Source: Acidobacteriaceae bacterium (GTDB lineage Bacteria > Acidobacteriota > Terriglobia > Terriglobales > Acidobacteriaceae). From it: a stretch of 49,613 bases of DNA. This document shows positions 6,870-15,797 of the stretch, piece by piece; the stretch's first letter is position 1; each line of letters starts with the position of its first letter. The stretch is taken from NCBI GenBank assembly GCA_025355505.1, contig JANXZM010000108.1:1-49613 (forward strand), written 5' to 3'. The notes under the pieces were generated by a model. It searched no databases and had not been told where the DNA came from. It was given only the letters and a program-made list of their open reading frames with translations. Position numbers and translations under genes: made by a program.

Positions 6870-8411
6870 TCAAACGATTTCCGCCACCAAATCATAATCG
6901 TGCGCCGCCGTGATCCGGCAGCGGTAAAACTCTCCTTCTTTGGGTTCGTTTCCGCCGGGATAATCGTTGACGAACACTTTACCGTCAATCTCCGGCGCGT
7001 GCATGGCGGTGCGGCCTTCGAGCAGGAGGTCGGACTCCGTCGAAGTGCCTTCCAGGAGCAGATCGAATTCGCGTCCGATCAGCGATTTCTTCTTGGTCCG
7101 GCTGATCTTCTTCTGGATCGACATCAGCGACTTGCGGCGGCTCTCGATCTCGCGCGGAGAAAGTTTCTTGTCCTGATCGAAGGCGCTCGCGCCTTCCTGG
7201 TCCGAGTAGCCGAAGGCGCCCATCCAGTCGAAGGCCGCTTCTTTCACGAAGCTGCAAAGCTCCTCGAATTCTTTTTCGTTTTCGCCCGGGAAGCCGACAA
7301 TGAACGAAGTCCGTAAAGTAACGCCGGGAATTACGCGGCGCATTTTCTCGATTGAGCGTAAGAACAGGTCGGCGCCGCCCCCACGCTTCATGCGCTTCAG
7401 AACCGTCGCCGAGGCGTGCTGCAGGGGTACATCAATGTACGAACAAATATTGTCGTGGGCTGCAATTGTCGCCAGCAATCGCCCGGTGATTTTGTTGGGA
7501 TAAGCGTAAAGGAAGCGAATCCACTGAACGCCTTCGACGCCCGCGAGCTTCTCCAGCAGCAGGGCCAGACCATCCTTGAGTCCAAGGTCTTCGCCGTAGC
7601 AGGTGGTGTCCTGTCCGATGAGCGTGATTTCGCGCACGCCGGATTGCGCCAGCCGTTCAGCTTCGGCGATGACGGACTCGAAACGCCGCGAGCGGAACTG
7701 TCCCCGCAGCTGGGGAATGATGCAGAAGGTGCAGGGATGATCGCAGCCTTCGGCGATTTTGATATAGGCCGAATATCCAGGCGTGGTCAGCACGCGCGGC
7801 GTGTGCTCGTCGTAAAGGTAGTTGGGCAGGTCGGCGACGGCGCCGTCCCAGGAATCGCGCGCGAACCGCCCCTGTCCGCGGCGACGGTCGCCCTCGGCCC
7901 GCGAAGTGGGGAAGTTCGAAGCTAAGGTATTGGAAGTTAAAATATTAAACGGACTGGGGGCGCGGGGCTTCTGCGCCACTCCGGCAGCGGCAAGAATTTT
8001 CGCTAATTCGCCGGTGCCGACGACTGCGTCCACTTCAGGAATGTTCTTGCGGATCTCATCGTGAAAACGCTCGACCAGGCAACCGGCAACCACCAGTCTC
8101 TTTGCCTTGCCGCCCGTCTTGTGGCGGGCCATTTCGAGGATCGTATCGATGGATTCCTGTTGGGCGCTGCCGATAAATGAGCAGGTATTCACCACGATGA
8201 CGTCGGCGTCCTCCGCATGGGGAGTAAGCTCGGCGCCAGCCTCGACCAGCAGGCCCATCATCACCTCGCTATCGACGAGGTTCTTGGGGCAGCCGAGGCT
8301 CACAAAACCAACCTTGGCCGGGGCAACCGGCCCGGAAGTCGCGGATATGCTTTTTTTTATTGGCACTGGAAAATAATCAGCGGGAAACAAACCCTGTAAC
8401 AATTCTAGCAT
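6870..8411 (-). CDS. rimO: Ribosomal protein uS12 methylthiotransferase RimO
   Basis: Radical SAM enzyme that adds a methylthio group to the conserved Asp of ribosomal protein S12. It has the N-terminal MTTase domain (SLGCPKNLVDSE, NTCSFI, GCLVER cysteines for one [4Fe-4S] cluster), the radical SAM CxxxCxxC motif in GCDHPCTFCIIPQ, and a C-terminal TRAM domain. At 513 aa it is longer than usual. An insert of roughly 45 residues (about 150-195, low-complexity, then Arg-rich) separates the MTTase domain from the YLYDEHTPRV start of the radical SAM domain. A DLLLEG element is also duplicated in the TRAM part. The first 33 residues may be overlong; a GTG near 8363 is an alternative start. Confidence 0.95.
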   Translation of the reverse strand: MLELLQGLFPADYFPVPIKKSISATSGPVAPAKVGFVSLGCPKNLVDSEVMMGLLVEAGAELTPHAEDADVIVVNTCSFIGSAQQESIDTILEMARHKTGGKAKRLVVAGCLVERFHDEIRKNIPEVDAVVGTGELAKILAAAGVAQKPRAPSPFNILTSNTLASNFPTSRAEGDRRRGQGRFARDSWDGAVADLPNYLYDEHTPRVLTTPGYSAYIKIAEGCDHPCTFCIIPQLRGQFRSRRFESVIAEAERLAQSGVREITLIGQDTTCYGEDLGLKDGLALLLEKLAGVEGVQWIRFLYAYPNKITGRLLATIAAHDNICSYIDVPLQHASATVLKRMKRGGGADLFLRSIEKMRRVIPGVTLRTSFIVGFPGENEKEFEELCSFVKEAAFDWMGAFGYSDQEGASAFDQDKKLSPREIESRRKSLMSIQKKISRTKKKSLIGREFDLLLEGTSTESDLLLEGRTAMHAPEIDGKVFVNDYPGGNEPKEGEFYRCRITAAHDYDLVAEIV

Positions 8412-8550
8412 CCCGCACTATTACATTCGCCCCCGCGGGATGCCGGTACCCGGGCACCAAAGAGGGTACCCTATGTTTTCCGCCAATTCGGGCGGCCCAT
8501 GCTAATCTTATTTGAAACAAAAATACATCCCTCAATACTCCGGAGGAGAG

Positions 8551-9174
8551 ATGTCGGCTAAACGCTTCTTAGTTTCAGTTGTGCCAGTCTTAGTTCTCGT
8601 GACCAGTGGTTTCGCGCAAGTGAATGAGCTGTCGATCACGGCGGGGCGGGTTTTCGTCAGCACCCAGACGATCGTGAATTCGAGTTCGCCCGAGCCCCAC
8701 ATTCATTTCGGAAACGAGGAAATGGTCGAGTTTAATTACGGTCGCCTGCTCAAGAGCCACAAGATTTTCGGACTCTATGCGGAGTTGCCCGTAGCGATTT
8801 ATCCGCGGATAGACCTTCACACCTTCCAGAACACGATTCCCAAGGACATCGGAGCGCTGTTCGTGACCCCATCCGTGCGGTTGAACATTTTTTCCGGCGA
8901 CTCAGTCACCCCGTGGGTTAGCGCGGGCGGGGGCTATGGCCGCTTCCGGGAAGCCCCGGTTCTCAATTTCTTCGGACCGAACCCCGGGGCAACCGGCACC
9001 AATACCGGCGTAATCCAGTTCGGAGCTGGGTTGGATACGTGGTTTTGGCAGCGGTGGGGTGCGCGGTTCGAAGCGCGAGATTTCTACTCCGGAGTTCCCG
9101 CACTGAACGTTACCACCGGGAAAAGTCGTCAACACAACTACTACGTAGGTGTCGGCGTGGTCCACCGCTTCTAG
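8551..9174 (+). CDS. Outer-membrane beta-barrel protein (OmpA/OmpW-like size)
   Basis: A 207-aa secreted protein with an N-terminal signal peptide (KRFLVSVVPVLVLVTSGFAQ) and alternating hydrophobic strands rich in Gly and aromatics. It ends in a strand with terminal Phe (VGVGVVHRF), the usual signature for BAM-dependent barrel insertion. The ATG at 8551 follows a strong GGAGGAGAG site directly upstream, so it is preferred to the longer frame from 8512. The exact family is not recognised. Its stop overlaps the stop of the converging transglutaminase gene within a CTAG. Confidence 0.75.
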   Translation: MSAKRFLVSVVPVLVLVTSGFAQVNELSITAGRVFVSTQTIVNSSSPEPHIHFGNEEMVEFNYGRLLKSHKIFGLYAELPVAIYPRIDLHTFQNTIPKDIGALFVTPSVRLNIFSGDSVTPWVSAGGGYGRFREAPVLNFFGPNPGATGTNTGVIQFGAGLDTWFWQRWGARFEARDFYSGVPALNVTTGKSRQHNYYVGVGVVHRF

Positions 9175-11384
9175 CTGGCGGCTGCGCGGTTGGGCGTTTT
9201 TCCGGAATCCGCACTGTCGGTGGCAGTGATGTCATTGAAAAGCTCGGGCAGGCTTTGGGCGTCGTCCACTGACTTGCCGAAACGCGCGGATTCGTAAGCG
9301 CGCGTAAACCTTGCAACCTTGCTCTGCAGTGCCGCTTCCTGAATGGCCGCGACGAAATCAAACGGTGTTTGCGACGGCGACTTACGCCAGCCAAGCCGCG
9401 CCATGCGGCCCACCATCCGGCCATACCAAAGGGCAGCCGACTCGCGCGGGGCACGTTCCGGATGCGCTCGCAGGCGACGGTCACGCAGTCCCCTGACCAC
9501 GCGCCCCAGATTCAGCAGCGTAATCAGGACTGCCGCGAAGCCAATGCTGCCGGCCAACCATCGCACTGGAAAATTGGTGAAGTGCGCGTGCGCGCGCCGC
9601 GCCGACCGTAGCAGGGCCCGATGCCGCCGCCCAATCCACCGGCGAGCCTCATCAAAGAAACGCCGGCTGCTGGTAGCCGCATCCTTCCCTAAAGTGCGTT
9701 GGTGGCTGACATCGTAGTTGACAATCCATTCCCGCCAAAAAGATGCGGCCGCATCCACATAGAGCTGCATCCGCGACCAACCGGTTCGCGTCGGCACGCT
9801 TCCCGCTGGAGTTGGATCGAACGCGACCCAACCAGAACCGGGAAAGTAAGCTTCAACCCACGAATGGGCGTCGCTGGCTCGCACAACATACTGGCCGGTG
9901 AGGTCATTGAATTCACCCCCGTGGAACCCCATCACAATTCGCGAGGGGATGTGCAACAAGCGCAGCATCGCTGCCATCGAACTGGCGAAATACTCGCAGT
10001 GACCTCTCTTCCTCTCGAACAGGAAATTGGCCAGTGGATCCAGGGGCAAGATGCGGGGCAGCTCCAGCGTGTACCCGAAGTGTGTTGATAGGTACCGTTC
10101 CAGCGCGAGTGCCTTGTCATAGTTGCTGGGAGCCGACGCGGTAATTTCCTCCGCCAACTTCAAAATGCGAATATCGAGCGGCGGGAGTTTTAGGTATTTG
10201 TCCATACCTCCCGGCGCGGTGTTGGCCGCCAGACGAAGCTCGTCGCTGTCGGTCTCGGCCAATTGCGACTCGGCTTCGTACCGATTGATCGGGTGGTCGG
10301 TATCGAGGTTGTAGACCGATCCCCCGTCGTCGGTACCCACCTGCCGGAAATCTCCCATGAGACTCTGCGGTTTATCCGCCAGAAAAAAGACGCTGGTTCC
10401 CAGGGGCTCCATCAGGACTCGATAACGGATGGATCGGCCCGCGACCGTCGCTAAGCCACGCGGGTCCGCCAAAGGTGCCAGCCGATAGCTTCCATCTCCC
10501 GCGGGTCGCAGACGGGTCTGCTCAAACGAATTCGACCAGACCTTGCCATCAAAAGCGCTCAGCGCTACCCCACGCCACTTCAAATCGTAAACGCCTTGCA
10601 GATCGTTCTGGATCTCTATGTGCATGACGACAGCGCTGGACTGCTGAATCTCACCGATGCGGCCCAGTTGCACACGATCTGTAAAGCCGGTCGAGACATC
10701 ACTGGTGGGAGTGTAGGCGCTCAGGTAGTGCGACGAAATGCGCGGAAGAAGAAAGAAGACGAGGAAACCGCCGGCCAGGATCATCAGCATGAGCACGGGA
10801 GCGATGGCCAAAAGTCCGTAGGCCATGCGCCGGGGGGGAGATGCAACCCGTGGATCCAGTGCGTGGGTTTGCTCGGTGGCGACCGAGTGCCGCATCTCCA
10901 TCAGCACAAAAGTGATGACTGCAACCAGCAGGAAGCCCGCAAAGGAAAACAGGAACACACTGCCGGCAGTCAGCACAGCGGCCGCCAGCACCATGAGAAA
11001 CGAAAGTATCGCGAGCATGTAATGATCGCGCGTCCGCTGCAACGAGAATAGCCGGACGACCATGGCGAAGAGCACAAGATGAACGCTTGCGGCCAGAAAA
11101 CCGCGCGAAAGAAAGAAATAATCGGCAAAGTAGATGAAGACGTAAATCAGCGTCAGGAAAGTCGTCCAGCGTTCCGGGATCACAAACTCGCGCCGCGTCA
11201 GAAGTTGATATCCGCGAAGCGCCAGCGCAAGCCCCACCGCAACCACCGCCGGCAGGTCCAGCCCGCCGGTCGATGCCAGAGCGCCGAAGCCGGTGAGCAC
11301 GAGCACATAAAGCGCCACATTAAAGTAGCGCTCGATGGCCTTGGCCATGGTGATCCCACTCGAGTTGATGGAGGCTTCGGCCAC
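9171..11384 (-). CDS. Membrane-anchored transglutaminase-like protein (DUF3488-TGc-DUF4129)
   Basis: A 737-aa inner-membrane protein. The N-terminal 200 residues contain about six transmembrane helices (DUF3488 type). They are followed by a periplasmic transglutaminase-like domain with the triad visible as Cys in KRGHCEYFASS, His in DAHSWVEAY and Asp in AFDPTPAG, then a further helix and a DUF4129-like tail. In many bacteria this protein sits with MoxR ATPase and DUF58 genes, none of which is adjacent here. Its substrate is unknown. An internal ATG at 11348 (MAKAIERYF) is a plausible alternative start. Confidence 0.9.
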   Translation of the reverse strand: MAEASINSSGITMAKAIERYFNVALYVLVLTGFGALASTGGLDLPAVVAVGLALALRGYQLLTRREFVIPERWTTFLTLIYVFIYFADYFFLSRGFLAASVHLVLFAMVVRLFSLQRTRDHYMLAILSFLMVLAAAVLTAGSVFLFSFAGFLLVAVITFVLMEMRHSVATEQTHALDPRVASPPRRMAYGLLAIAPVLMLMILAGGFLVFFLLPRISSHYLSAYTPTSDVSTGFTDRVQLGRIGEIQQSSAVVMHIEIQNDLQGVYDLKWRGVALSAFDGKVWSNSFEQTRLRPAGDGSYRLAPLADPRGLATVAGRSIRYRVLMEPLGTSVFFLADKPQSLMGDFRQVGTDDGGSVYNLDTDHPINRYEAESQLAETDSDELRLAANTAPGGMDKYLKLPPLDIRILKLAEEITASAPSNYDKALALERYLSTHFGYTLELPRILPLDPLANFLFERKRGHCEYFASSMAAMLRLLHIPSRIVMGFHGGEFNDLTGQYVVRASDAHSWVEAYFPGSGWVAFDPTPAGSVPTRTGWSRMQLYVDAAASFWREWIVNYDVSHQRTLGKDAATSSRRFFDEARRWIGRRHRALLRSARRAHAHFTNFPVRWLAGSIGFAAVLITLLNLGRVVRGLRDRRLRAHPERAPRESAALWYGRMVGRMARLGWRKSPSQTPFDFVAAIQEAALQSKVARFTRAYESARFGKSVDDAQSLPELFNDITATDSADSGKTPNRAAAS

Positions 11385-11455
11385 GATCAGGTTCTATTGT
11401 TGGCGAAACCGGCGCGGAAGGGAAGTGTCCGCAGTAACAACGATGATCTTTGGGC

Positions 11456-11488
11456 CGAAGGAGCACCCCGGGCGGTGCTCCTCCTTCG
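11456..11488. repeat. Strong intergenic hairpin
   Basis: GGAGCACC (11460-11467) pairs perfectly with GGTGCTCC (11474-11481) around a six-base loop. The stem extends by CGAA/TTCG after a three-base bulge. It lies between the small secreted protein gene and the transglutaminase gene, both on the minus strand. No T-run follows, so it is more likely a REP-like element or processing signal than a simple terminator. Confidence 0.5.
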
Positions 11489-11524
11489 AGAACGTGAGTA
11501 AAGACCACGGGCCGGGTATTGGAT

Positions 11525-11908
11525 CTACTTCTTGTCCGATAGGGGCTCAATCTTCTCGATGATTAGAGCGCTCGAACCTCCTCGTGGAAAGACCTTCCTG
11601 CTGGCAGTGACTCTCTGTCCTGCGAACGGCAATAGCTTTTCGGTTTGCCCGGCCGACGCAGTGGTGCCGGCAATCGGCCAGTTAATGGTGCCGTTTTCGG
11701 CCAGGATCACCAAGGGAGAGCCTGCCTTCGCACAGGCGGTGGCGCACTTTCCGTTGATCGGCCTCTTCAGGCCTTTGATGAATGCGCATGCTGAATCGAG
11801 GACACAGACCTTAACGGTAATTGGTTGGCCGGCATCGTTACTTGCCGCTAGCGAGGCGGCAACAACTGCGAATGCAAGCAAGAGTCTTAACGCGCTTCGA
11901 AGACTCAT
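11525..11908 (-). CDS. Small secreted protein, unknown function
   Basis: A 127-aa protein with a signal peptide (about residues 1-22, LRLLLAFAVVAASLAAS). The mature part is compact and has four cysteines (VCVLDSACAF and KCATACAKAG) and a GTINWPI segment. The pattern KCATACAKAGSPLVIL recalls small periplasmic proteins of unknown function in soil bacteria, but I cannot name a family. It is followed after 140 bases by the transglutaminase gene on the same strand, with a hairpin between. Confidence 0.65.
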   Translation of the reverse strand: MSLRSALRLLLAFAVVAASLAASNDAGQPITVKVCVLDSACAFIKGLKRPINGKCATACAKAGSPLVILAENGTINWPIAGTTASAGQTEKLLPFAGQRVTASRKVFPRGGSSALIIEKIEPLSDKK

Positions 11909-12124
11909 CGGTCATATTCTTCGTAACAGCAGACCGCTTTGAGCAAGCGGTACAGCGATTGCGGCAGGCTGGCCGAACCGGTGCCGCAGTGCAGTCGTGC
12001 GGAACTACTGGAAAACTGTTCTCGCCGACTCCAAGGTTTTGCTGCCTGGAGCACAACGCTGCTGACGCTGCGGCGGCTGATTTCCCTCTGCTGCAATTTG
12101 CTTTTGTGTTTACAATACCTGCCC

Positions 12125-12505
12125 ATGGACTATCTTCTGAAAACTGAACCGACTGTGTATTCATTCGCCGATCTTCAGCGGGAGAAGACGACAATTTGGG
12201 ATGGCGTGACGAACCCTGCGGCGGTGAAGCACCTGCGCGAGATGAAGCCCGGAGAGCGGCTGGTGATTTACCACACCGGGGACGAGAAGAGCGCGGTAGG
12301 GACGGCGTCGGTGGTGGCGGTGGATGCGAGCGATCCCAAGACTCCGAAGGTGAAGATCGAAGTTCGCAAGCCGGTCGCGAAGCCGAAGACGCTGGCGGAA
12401 ATCAAGACGCGGGCCTCTTTTGCGGATTCTCCGCTGGTGCGGCAGGGACGATTGAGCGTGGTCCCGCTGACGGCGGCGCAATATGGCTGGCTGGTGGGGG
12501 ACTGA
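12125..12505 (+). CDS. EVE-domain protein (short form)
   Basis: A PUA-superfamily EVE domain of 126 aa. The start (MDYLLKTEP), the WDGVTNPAA segment and VIYHTGDEKSAVGTA match EVE proteins, which bind modified bases in nucleic acids and are often linked to restriction or RNA modification. It is about 20 residues shorter than the usual 145-155. The frame extends upstream to 11939 but lacks sense there. ATG 12125 is preceded by a TACAAT box (12111-12116) eight bases upstream and no ribosome site, suggesting a leaderless transcript. Confidence 0.88.
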   Translation: MDYLLKTEPTVYSFADLQREKTTIWDGVTNPAAVKHLREMKPGERLVIYHTGDEKSAVGTASVVAVDASDPKTPKVKIEVRKPVAKPKTLAEIKTRASFADSPLVRQGRLSVVPLTAAQYGWLVGD

Positions 12506-12551
12506 GAGAGATCGCCAGCTTTTGCGGACAGCAGTGTCCGCGCCACACGAT

Positions 12552-12878
12552 TTACGTCCGGACTACGCGCCCGGTGCAATCGGATTCGGGGCAGGCGTAG
12601 GTCACGTGATTGCGCTGGCGGTCGAGGCTGATGATGAACATGGGTCGTCCGTGGCGATCGCAGGTGGGCTGGTTGGGGGTGAGGATGGGCGCTTCTCCGC
12701 GCTTGGGCGTAATGTAGCCGCTGCGCTCGCCGAAACAGCGATGGCAAAACTTGTCGGTACAGCGAAAAAATTCGATGGAATAGTCGGCGTTGTACGGAGC
12801 CAGTGCGGGCTCCATGGTGCGGTAGTCCTGGTCGCAAAGGGGCAGGATGTCCGTCCGCATGCGCAGTGAGTTTAGCAC
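12552..12878 (-). CDS. Cysteine-rich zinc-binding-like protein, unknown
   Basis: A 108-aa protein of unknown function. Six cysteines in the second half (FFRCTDKFCHRCF, then PTCDRHG, then YACPESDCTG) are spaced as in zinc ribbons or a treble-clef fold, with a His next to two of them. No signal peptide is present. The listed start is GTG 12878; ATG 12860 (MRTDILPLC) is equally possible and no clear ribosome site marks either. It converges with the EVE gene. Confidence 0.6.
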   Translation of the reverse strand: MLNSLRMRTDILPLCDQDYRTMEPALAPYNADYSIEFFRCTDKFCHRCFGERSGYITPKRGEAPILTPNQPTCDRHGRPMFIISLDRQRNHVTYACPESDCTGRVVRT

Positions 12879-12997
12879 TTAAATCAGGGAGCCATTGAGA
12901 TACTGCATCATCGATTCAATGATTCAATTTCCTTGGTGTGGAAGTAGAGGTTACTAGCATATGACTCATCGTGCGGTCACGGTACCACCCGCCCGGA

Positions 12998-14584
12998 TCA
13001 AGCGAAAGTCTTACGCAGCTCGCGACGCAGGATCTTGCCCGATGGTGTCCGCGGGATGGCATCCACGAAGTGAATTTCGCGGGGCTGCTTGTGGTGAGCC
13101 AGGCGGTCGGCTACGAAGTCGCGGAGTTCTTTGTCAAGCGCGTCAGAGGGTGCAAAGCCTTCACGGAGGACGACAAACGCGCAGGGAATTTCTCCGGCGG
13201 CAAGGTCTGGTTTGGCGACAACACCGCAGTCGCGGACGGCGGGATGTTCGAGTAGAAGAGATTCCACTTCCGCGGGGGCGACGGGAAATCCTTTGTACTT
13301 GATCATCTCTTTGATGCGGTCGAGAATGTAATAGAAGCCGTCGGCGTCGGCGCGCACGATATCGCCGGAGAAGTACCAGCCATCGCGCAGGACGGCGGCG
13401 GTGGCTTGCGGATCCTTCCAGTATCCGAGCATGAATTGGGGTCCGCGCATGACGAGTTCGCCGGGTTTGCCCGGGGCGACTTCGTTCCCGCTGAGGTCCA
13501 GAACGCGGCATTCGGTAAGCGCCAGCGCCTGACCGATCGAGGCGGGGCGGCTCATTTCAGGGGGAGCGATGTAGCCGACATGGGTGACGGGTGAAGCTTC
13601 GGTCATGCCGTATCCCTGGGTGACGCTGATGCCGGTGAGGTCAGTCAAGCGCCGGGCGAGTTCAGGAGCGAGCGGGGCGGCGCCGGATTTCATCCACCGG
13701 ACTTTGTGGTTCTTGGGGAAGATGCCGGCTTCGGCCGCCTGGCAGAGTGCATTGATGGCGGGCGGAACAATCGGCATCATGGTGACGCCCTCCTGAATCA
13801 GAAGAGCGCACAACTTTTGCACGTCGAAGCGCGGCATAAGAACCAGGGTCGAGCCGAGTGTTAGGGAAAGAGTCAGCCCCACGGTGAGTCCGTAGATATG
13901 GTAGAGGGGAAGGAAGCAGAGCACGACGTCATCGGTTACGAACGGCGCGGCATTCGGGCCTAGTGTCTGATAGATATTCGCAACCAGGTTGTAGTGCGAG
14001 AGCATGACCCCCTTGGGTAGTCCGGTGGTGCCGCTCGAGTAGGGAAGGGCGGCGATGGTTTGTTGCGAGTTCTGGCGAGGTTCCGGAAATTTGGCGGAAG
14101 TGGAGCGCAGCAGACTGGCGAAGTCTTCGCAGACTGCGCGCTCGCTGTGCGTGTTGAAGGTGCGCGTGGTGAAGACGCGGCGCAGTGCCGCAAGTCCCGC
14201 GAGGTTCACGTTTTCCAGAAGAGGCGCGTCCGTAATGAGGAAAACTGCGCCGGAGTTTTCCAGTTGATAGCGGATCTCGCGTTCGCGGTAGGAGGGATTG
14301 AGGAGTGTCGGAATGCCCCCGGCGAGCGTGGCCGCGTGATAGGCGATAGCGAATTCCCAGGAGTTGGGGAGGAAGATAGCAACGACTTCTCCGGGAGCCA
14401 GTCCGGCGGAGATCAGGCCGCGGGCAAGGGATTCGACGAGGTTGCCATATTCGGTGAAAGTGAAGCGGCGATCGCAAGAAGTGTCAATGAGTGCTGTCTT
14501 GCCCCGGTTCCGTTGGCAGCTCTGGAGGACAACATCGTGGACGAAGCGACCGGTCGGATCGGCGTAGAGTTGGGTGCGAAGCAT
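12998..14584 (-). CDS. 4-coumarate-CoA ligase-like acyl-CoA synthetase
   Basis: ANL-superfamily enzyme of 528 aa that adenylates a carboxylic acid with ATP and transfers it to CoA. The P-loop YSSGTTGLPKGVM, the GYGMTEAS motif, the hinge region with SGDIVRADADGF and the catalytic Lys near the end (PRTPSGKILRREL) are all intact. The arrangement resembles plant and bacterial 4-coumarate-CoA ligases, but the substrate cannot be fixed from sequence. A TACAAT box lies seven bases upstream of the ATG (minus strand, 14592-14597), so the mRNA may be leaderless. Confidence 0.93.
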   Translation of the reverse strand: MLRTQLYADPTGRFVHDVVLQSCQRNRGKTALIDTSCDRRFTFTEYGNLVESLARGLISAGLAPGEVVAIFLPNSWEFAIAYHAATLAGGIPTLLNPSYREREIRYQLENSGAVFLITDAPLLENVNLAGLAALRRVFTTRTFNTHSERAVCEDFASLLRSTSAKFPEPRQNSQQTIAALPYSSGTTGLPKGVMLSHYNLVANIYQTLGPNAAPFVTDDVVLCFLPLYHIYGLTVGLTLSLTLGSTLVLMPRFDVQKLCALLIQEGVTMMPIVPPAINALCQAAEAGIFPKNHKVRWMKSGAAPLAPELARRLTDLTGISVTQGYGMTEASPVTHVGYIAPPEMSRPASIGQALALTECRVLDLSGNEVAPGKPGELVMRGPQFMLGYWKDPQATAAVLRDGWYFSGDIVRADADGFYYILDRIKEMIKYKGFPVAPAEVESLLLEHPAVRDCGVVAKPDLAAGEIPCAFVVLREGFAPSDALDKELRDFVADRLAHHKQPREIHFVDAIPRTPSGKILRRELRKTFA

Positions 14585-14663
14585 CGGGGTGATTGTAGTG
14601 CGAGATTGCAGAAGTTAAAAGTCGGATGCAGAAGTTACGGCAGCAGATGGGAGAGAGCGAAAC

Positions 14664-14909
14664 TCAAGCGCTCAGCTTGCGCAGGAATTCCTGTTCATCC
14701 ATGCGGTACTTGAACGCTTTGCGGCCGCTGATGAACACTACCGGCACTTCGTCGTTGTAGAGGCGTCGGATCTCGGCGTCGGAGTCGACATCGATTTCAC
14801 GCCAGGTAAAGCCCCCGCGCTTGTGGAGCTTGACGAGGCTCTCTTTGACGATTTCACAGAGATGACATCCCTTGCGGGAATAAACGACGACTTCCCGGGG
14901 TTGTGTCAT
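14664..14909 (-). CDS. Glutaredoxin-like thiol protein
   Basis: An 81-aa thioredoxin-fold protein with an N-terminal CxxC redox site (KGCHLC), a cis-Pro loop (VPVVFISG) and a short C-terminal helix. This matches the glutaredoxin-like DUF836 group. It likely carries out dithiol exchange in the cytosol. It is upstream of the acyl-CoA ligase on the same strand and divergent from the SDR gene. A TACACT box lies seven bases before the ATG (14917-14922, minus strand), consistent with leaderless transcription. Confidence 0.85.
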   Translation of the reverse strand: MTQPREVVVYSRKGCHLCEIVKESLVKLHKRGGFTWREIDVDSDAEIRRLYNDEVPVVFISGRKAFKYRMDEQEFLRKLSA

Positions 14910-14986
14910 GCGAGGGAGTGTAGCAGTTTCGGTGCAGGGTTTCCAAGACCCGGATGGGCGTGGAAAGAGGGGCGTAGAATCTCGAA

Positions 14987-15730
14987 ATGACGATCAACGG
15001 ACGAGCACTTTCTGGACGGACGATGCTGGTAACGGGAGCTGCGAAACGACTGGGGCGCGCGATTGCTTTGGCTGCGGCGGAAAACGGCGCCGATGTTGCG
15101 ATTACTTATAGAGAGTCGGCGCGCGAGGCGCGGGCGGTGGTGGCGGAGCTGGCACAGCATGGCGTGGAGGCGCTGGCGGTGCGGTGCGATGTTACCGATG
15201 AGAAAAGCGTTCGGGAGATGGTGAAAGAAGTGGCCAGAGAACTGGGCGGGATCGACGTGCTGGTAAATAACGCAGCGAATTATGAGGACGTAGAGTTTGA
15301 GAAGATTACCGTAGCGCAGTGGGATGCGATTTTTGCGTCGAACACGCGCGGACCGTTTCTGGTGTCGCGTGAGGCGCTGCCGCATTTGAGAAAGCGCAGT
15401 GGGCGCATCGTTATTATGGGGTCGCTGGGCGGGCTGCGTCCCTGGGCGACGCATGCCCACTATTGCTGCTCGAAGTCGGCGGTACACATGCTCACCAAAG
15501 TGATGGCGAAGGCGCTGGCGCCGGAGATCGCGGTGAATGCGGTGGCTCCGGGTGTGATTGACTTGGGAGAAAAATCGGCGGCCGCGTTCATGAAGAAGAT
15601 GGCGAAACAAGCGCCTATGCAGCGTAACGGGGTGGCAGCGGACATTGCCGCGGCAGTGATGTTCTTTGCCGCGGCTCCGCAATTTATTACCGGGCAGGTG
15701 CTGGCGGTGGATGGCGGGCTGGGCTTGTAG
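14987..15730 (+). CDS. Short-chain dehydrogenase/reductase
   Basis: Classical SDR of 247 aa with the NADP(H)-binding TGAAKRLGR loop, the NNAA motif (VLVNNAANY), the catalytic Ser in IVIMGSLGG and the YxxxK motif (YCCSK). The C-terminal GQVLAVDGGLGL is standard. The TGAAKRLG form is common in pteridine-reductase-like members and also in 3-oxoacyl-ACP reductases; which one applies cannot be settled here. TAGAAT at 14975-14980 ends six bases before the ATG, and no ribosome site is seen. Confidence 0.9.
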   Translation: MTINGRALSGRTMLVTGAAKRLGRAIALAAAENGADVAITYRESAREARAVVAELAQHGVEALAVRCDVTDEKSVREMVKEVARELGGIDVLVNNAANYEDVEFEKITVAQWDAIFASNTRGPFLVSREALPHLRKRSGRIVIMGSLGGLRPWATHAHYCCSKSAVHMLTKVMAKALAPEIAVNAVAPGVIDLGEKSAAAFMKKMAKQAPMQRNGVAADIAAAVMFFAAAPQFITGQVLAVDGGLGL

Positions 15731-15797
15731 GGGCGGGATTTGTTTCCTGGCGCGGGTTCGCGTATCGTTCGTTTTCGCGTAAGGTTCTGCTTCGACT

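Noticed and set aside
11456-11488. Rho-independent terminator
   Set aside because: The stem is strong but no T-run follows on either strand; no convincing intrinsic terminator was found in the window.
11939-12124. N-terminal extension of the EVE protein
   Set aside because: EVE homologs start at the MDYLLKTEP segment and a -10 box lies in this stretch.
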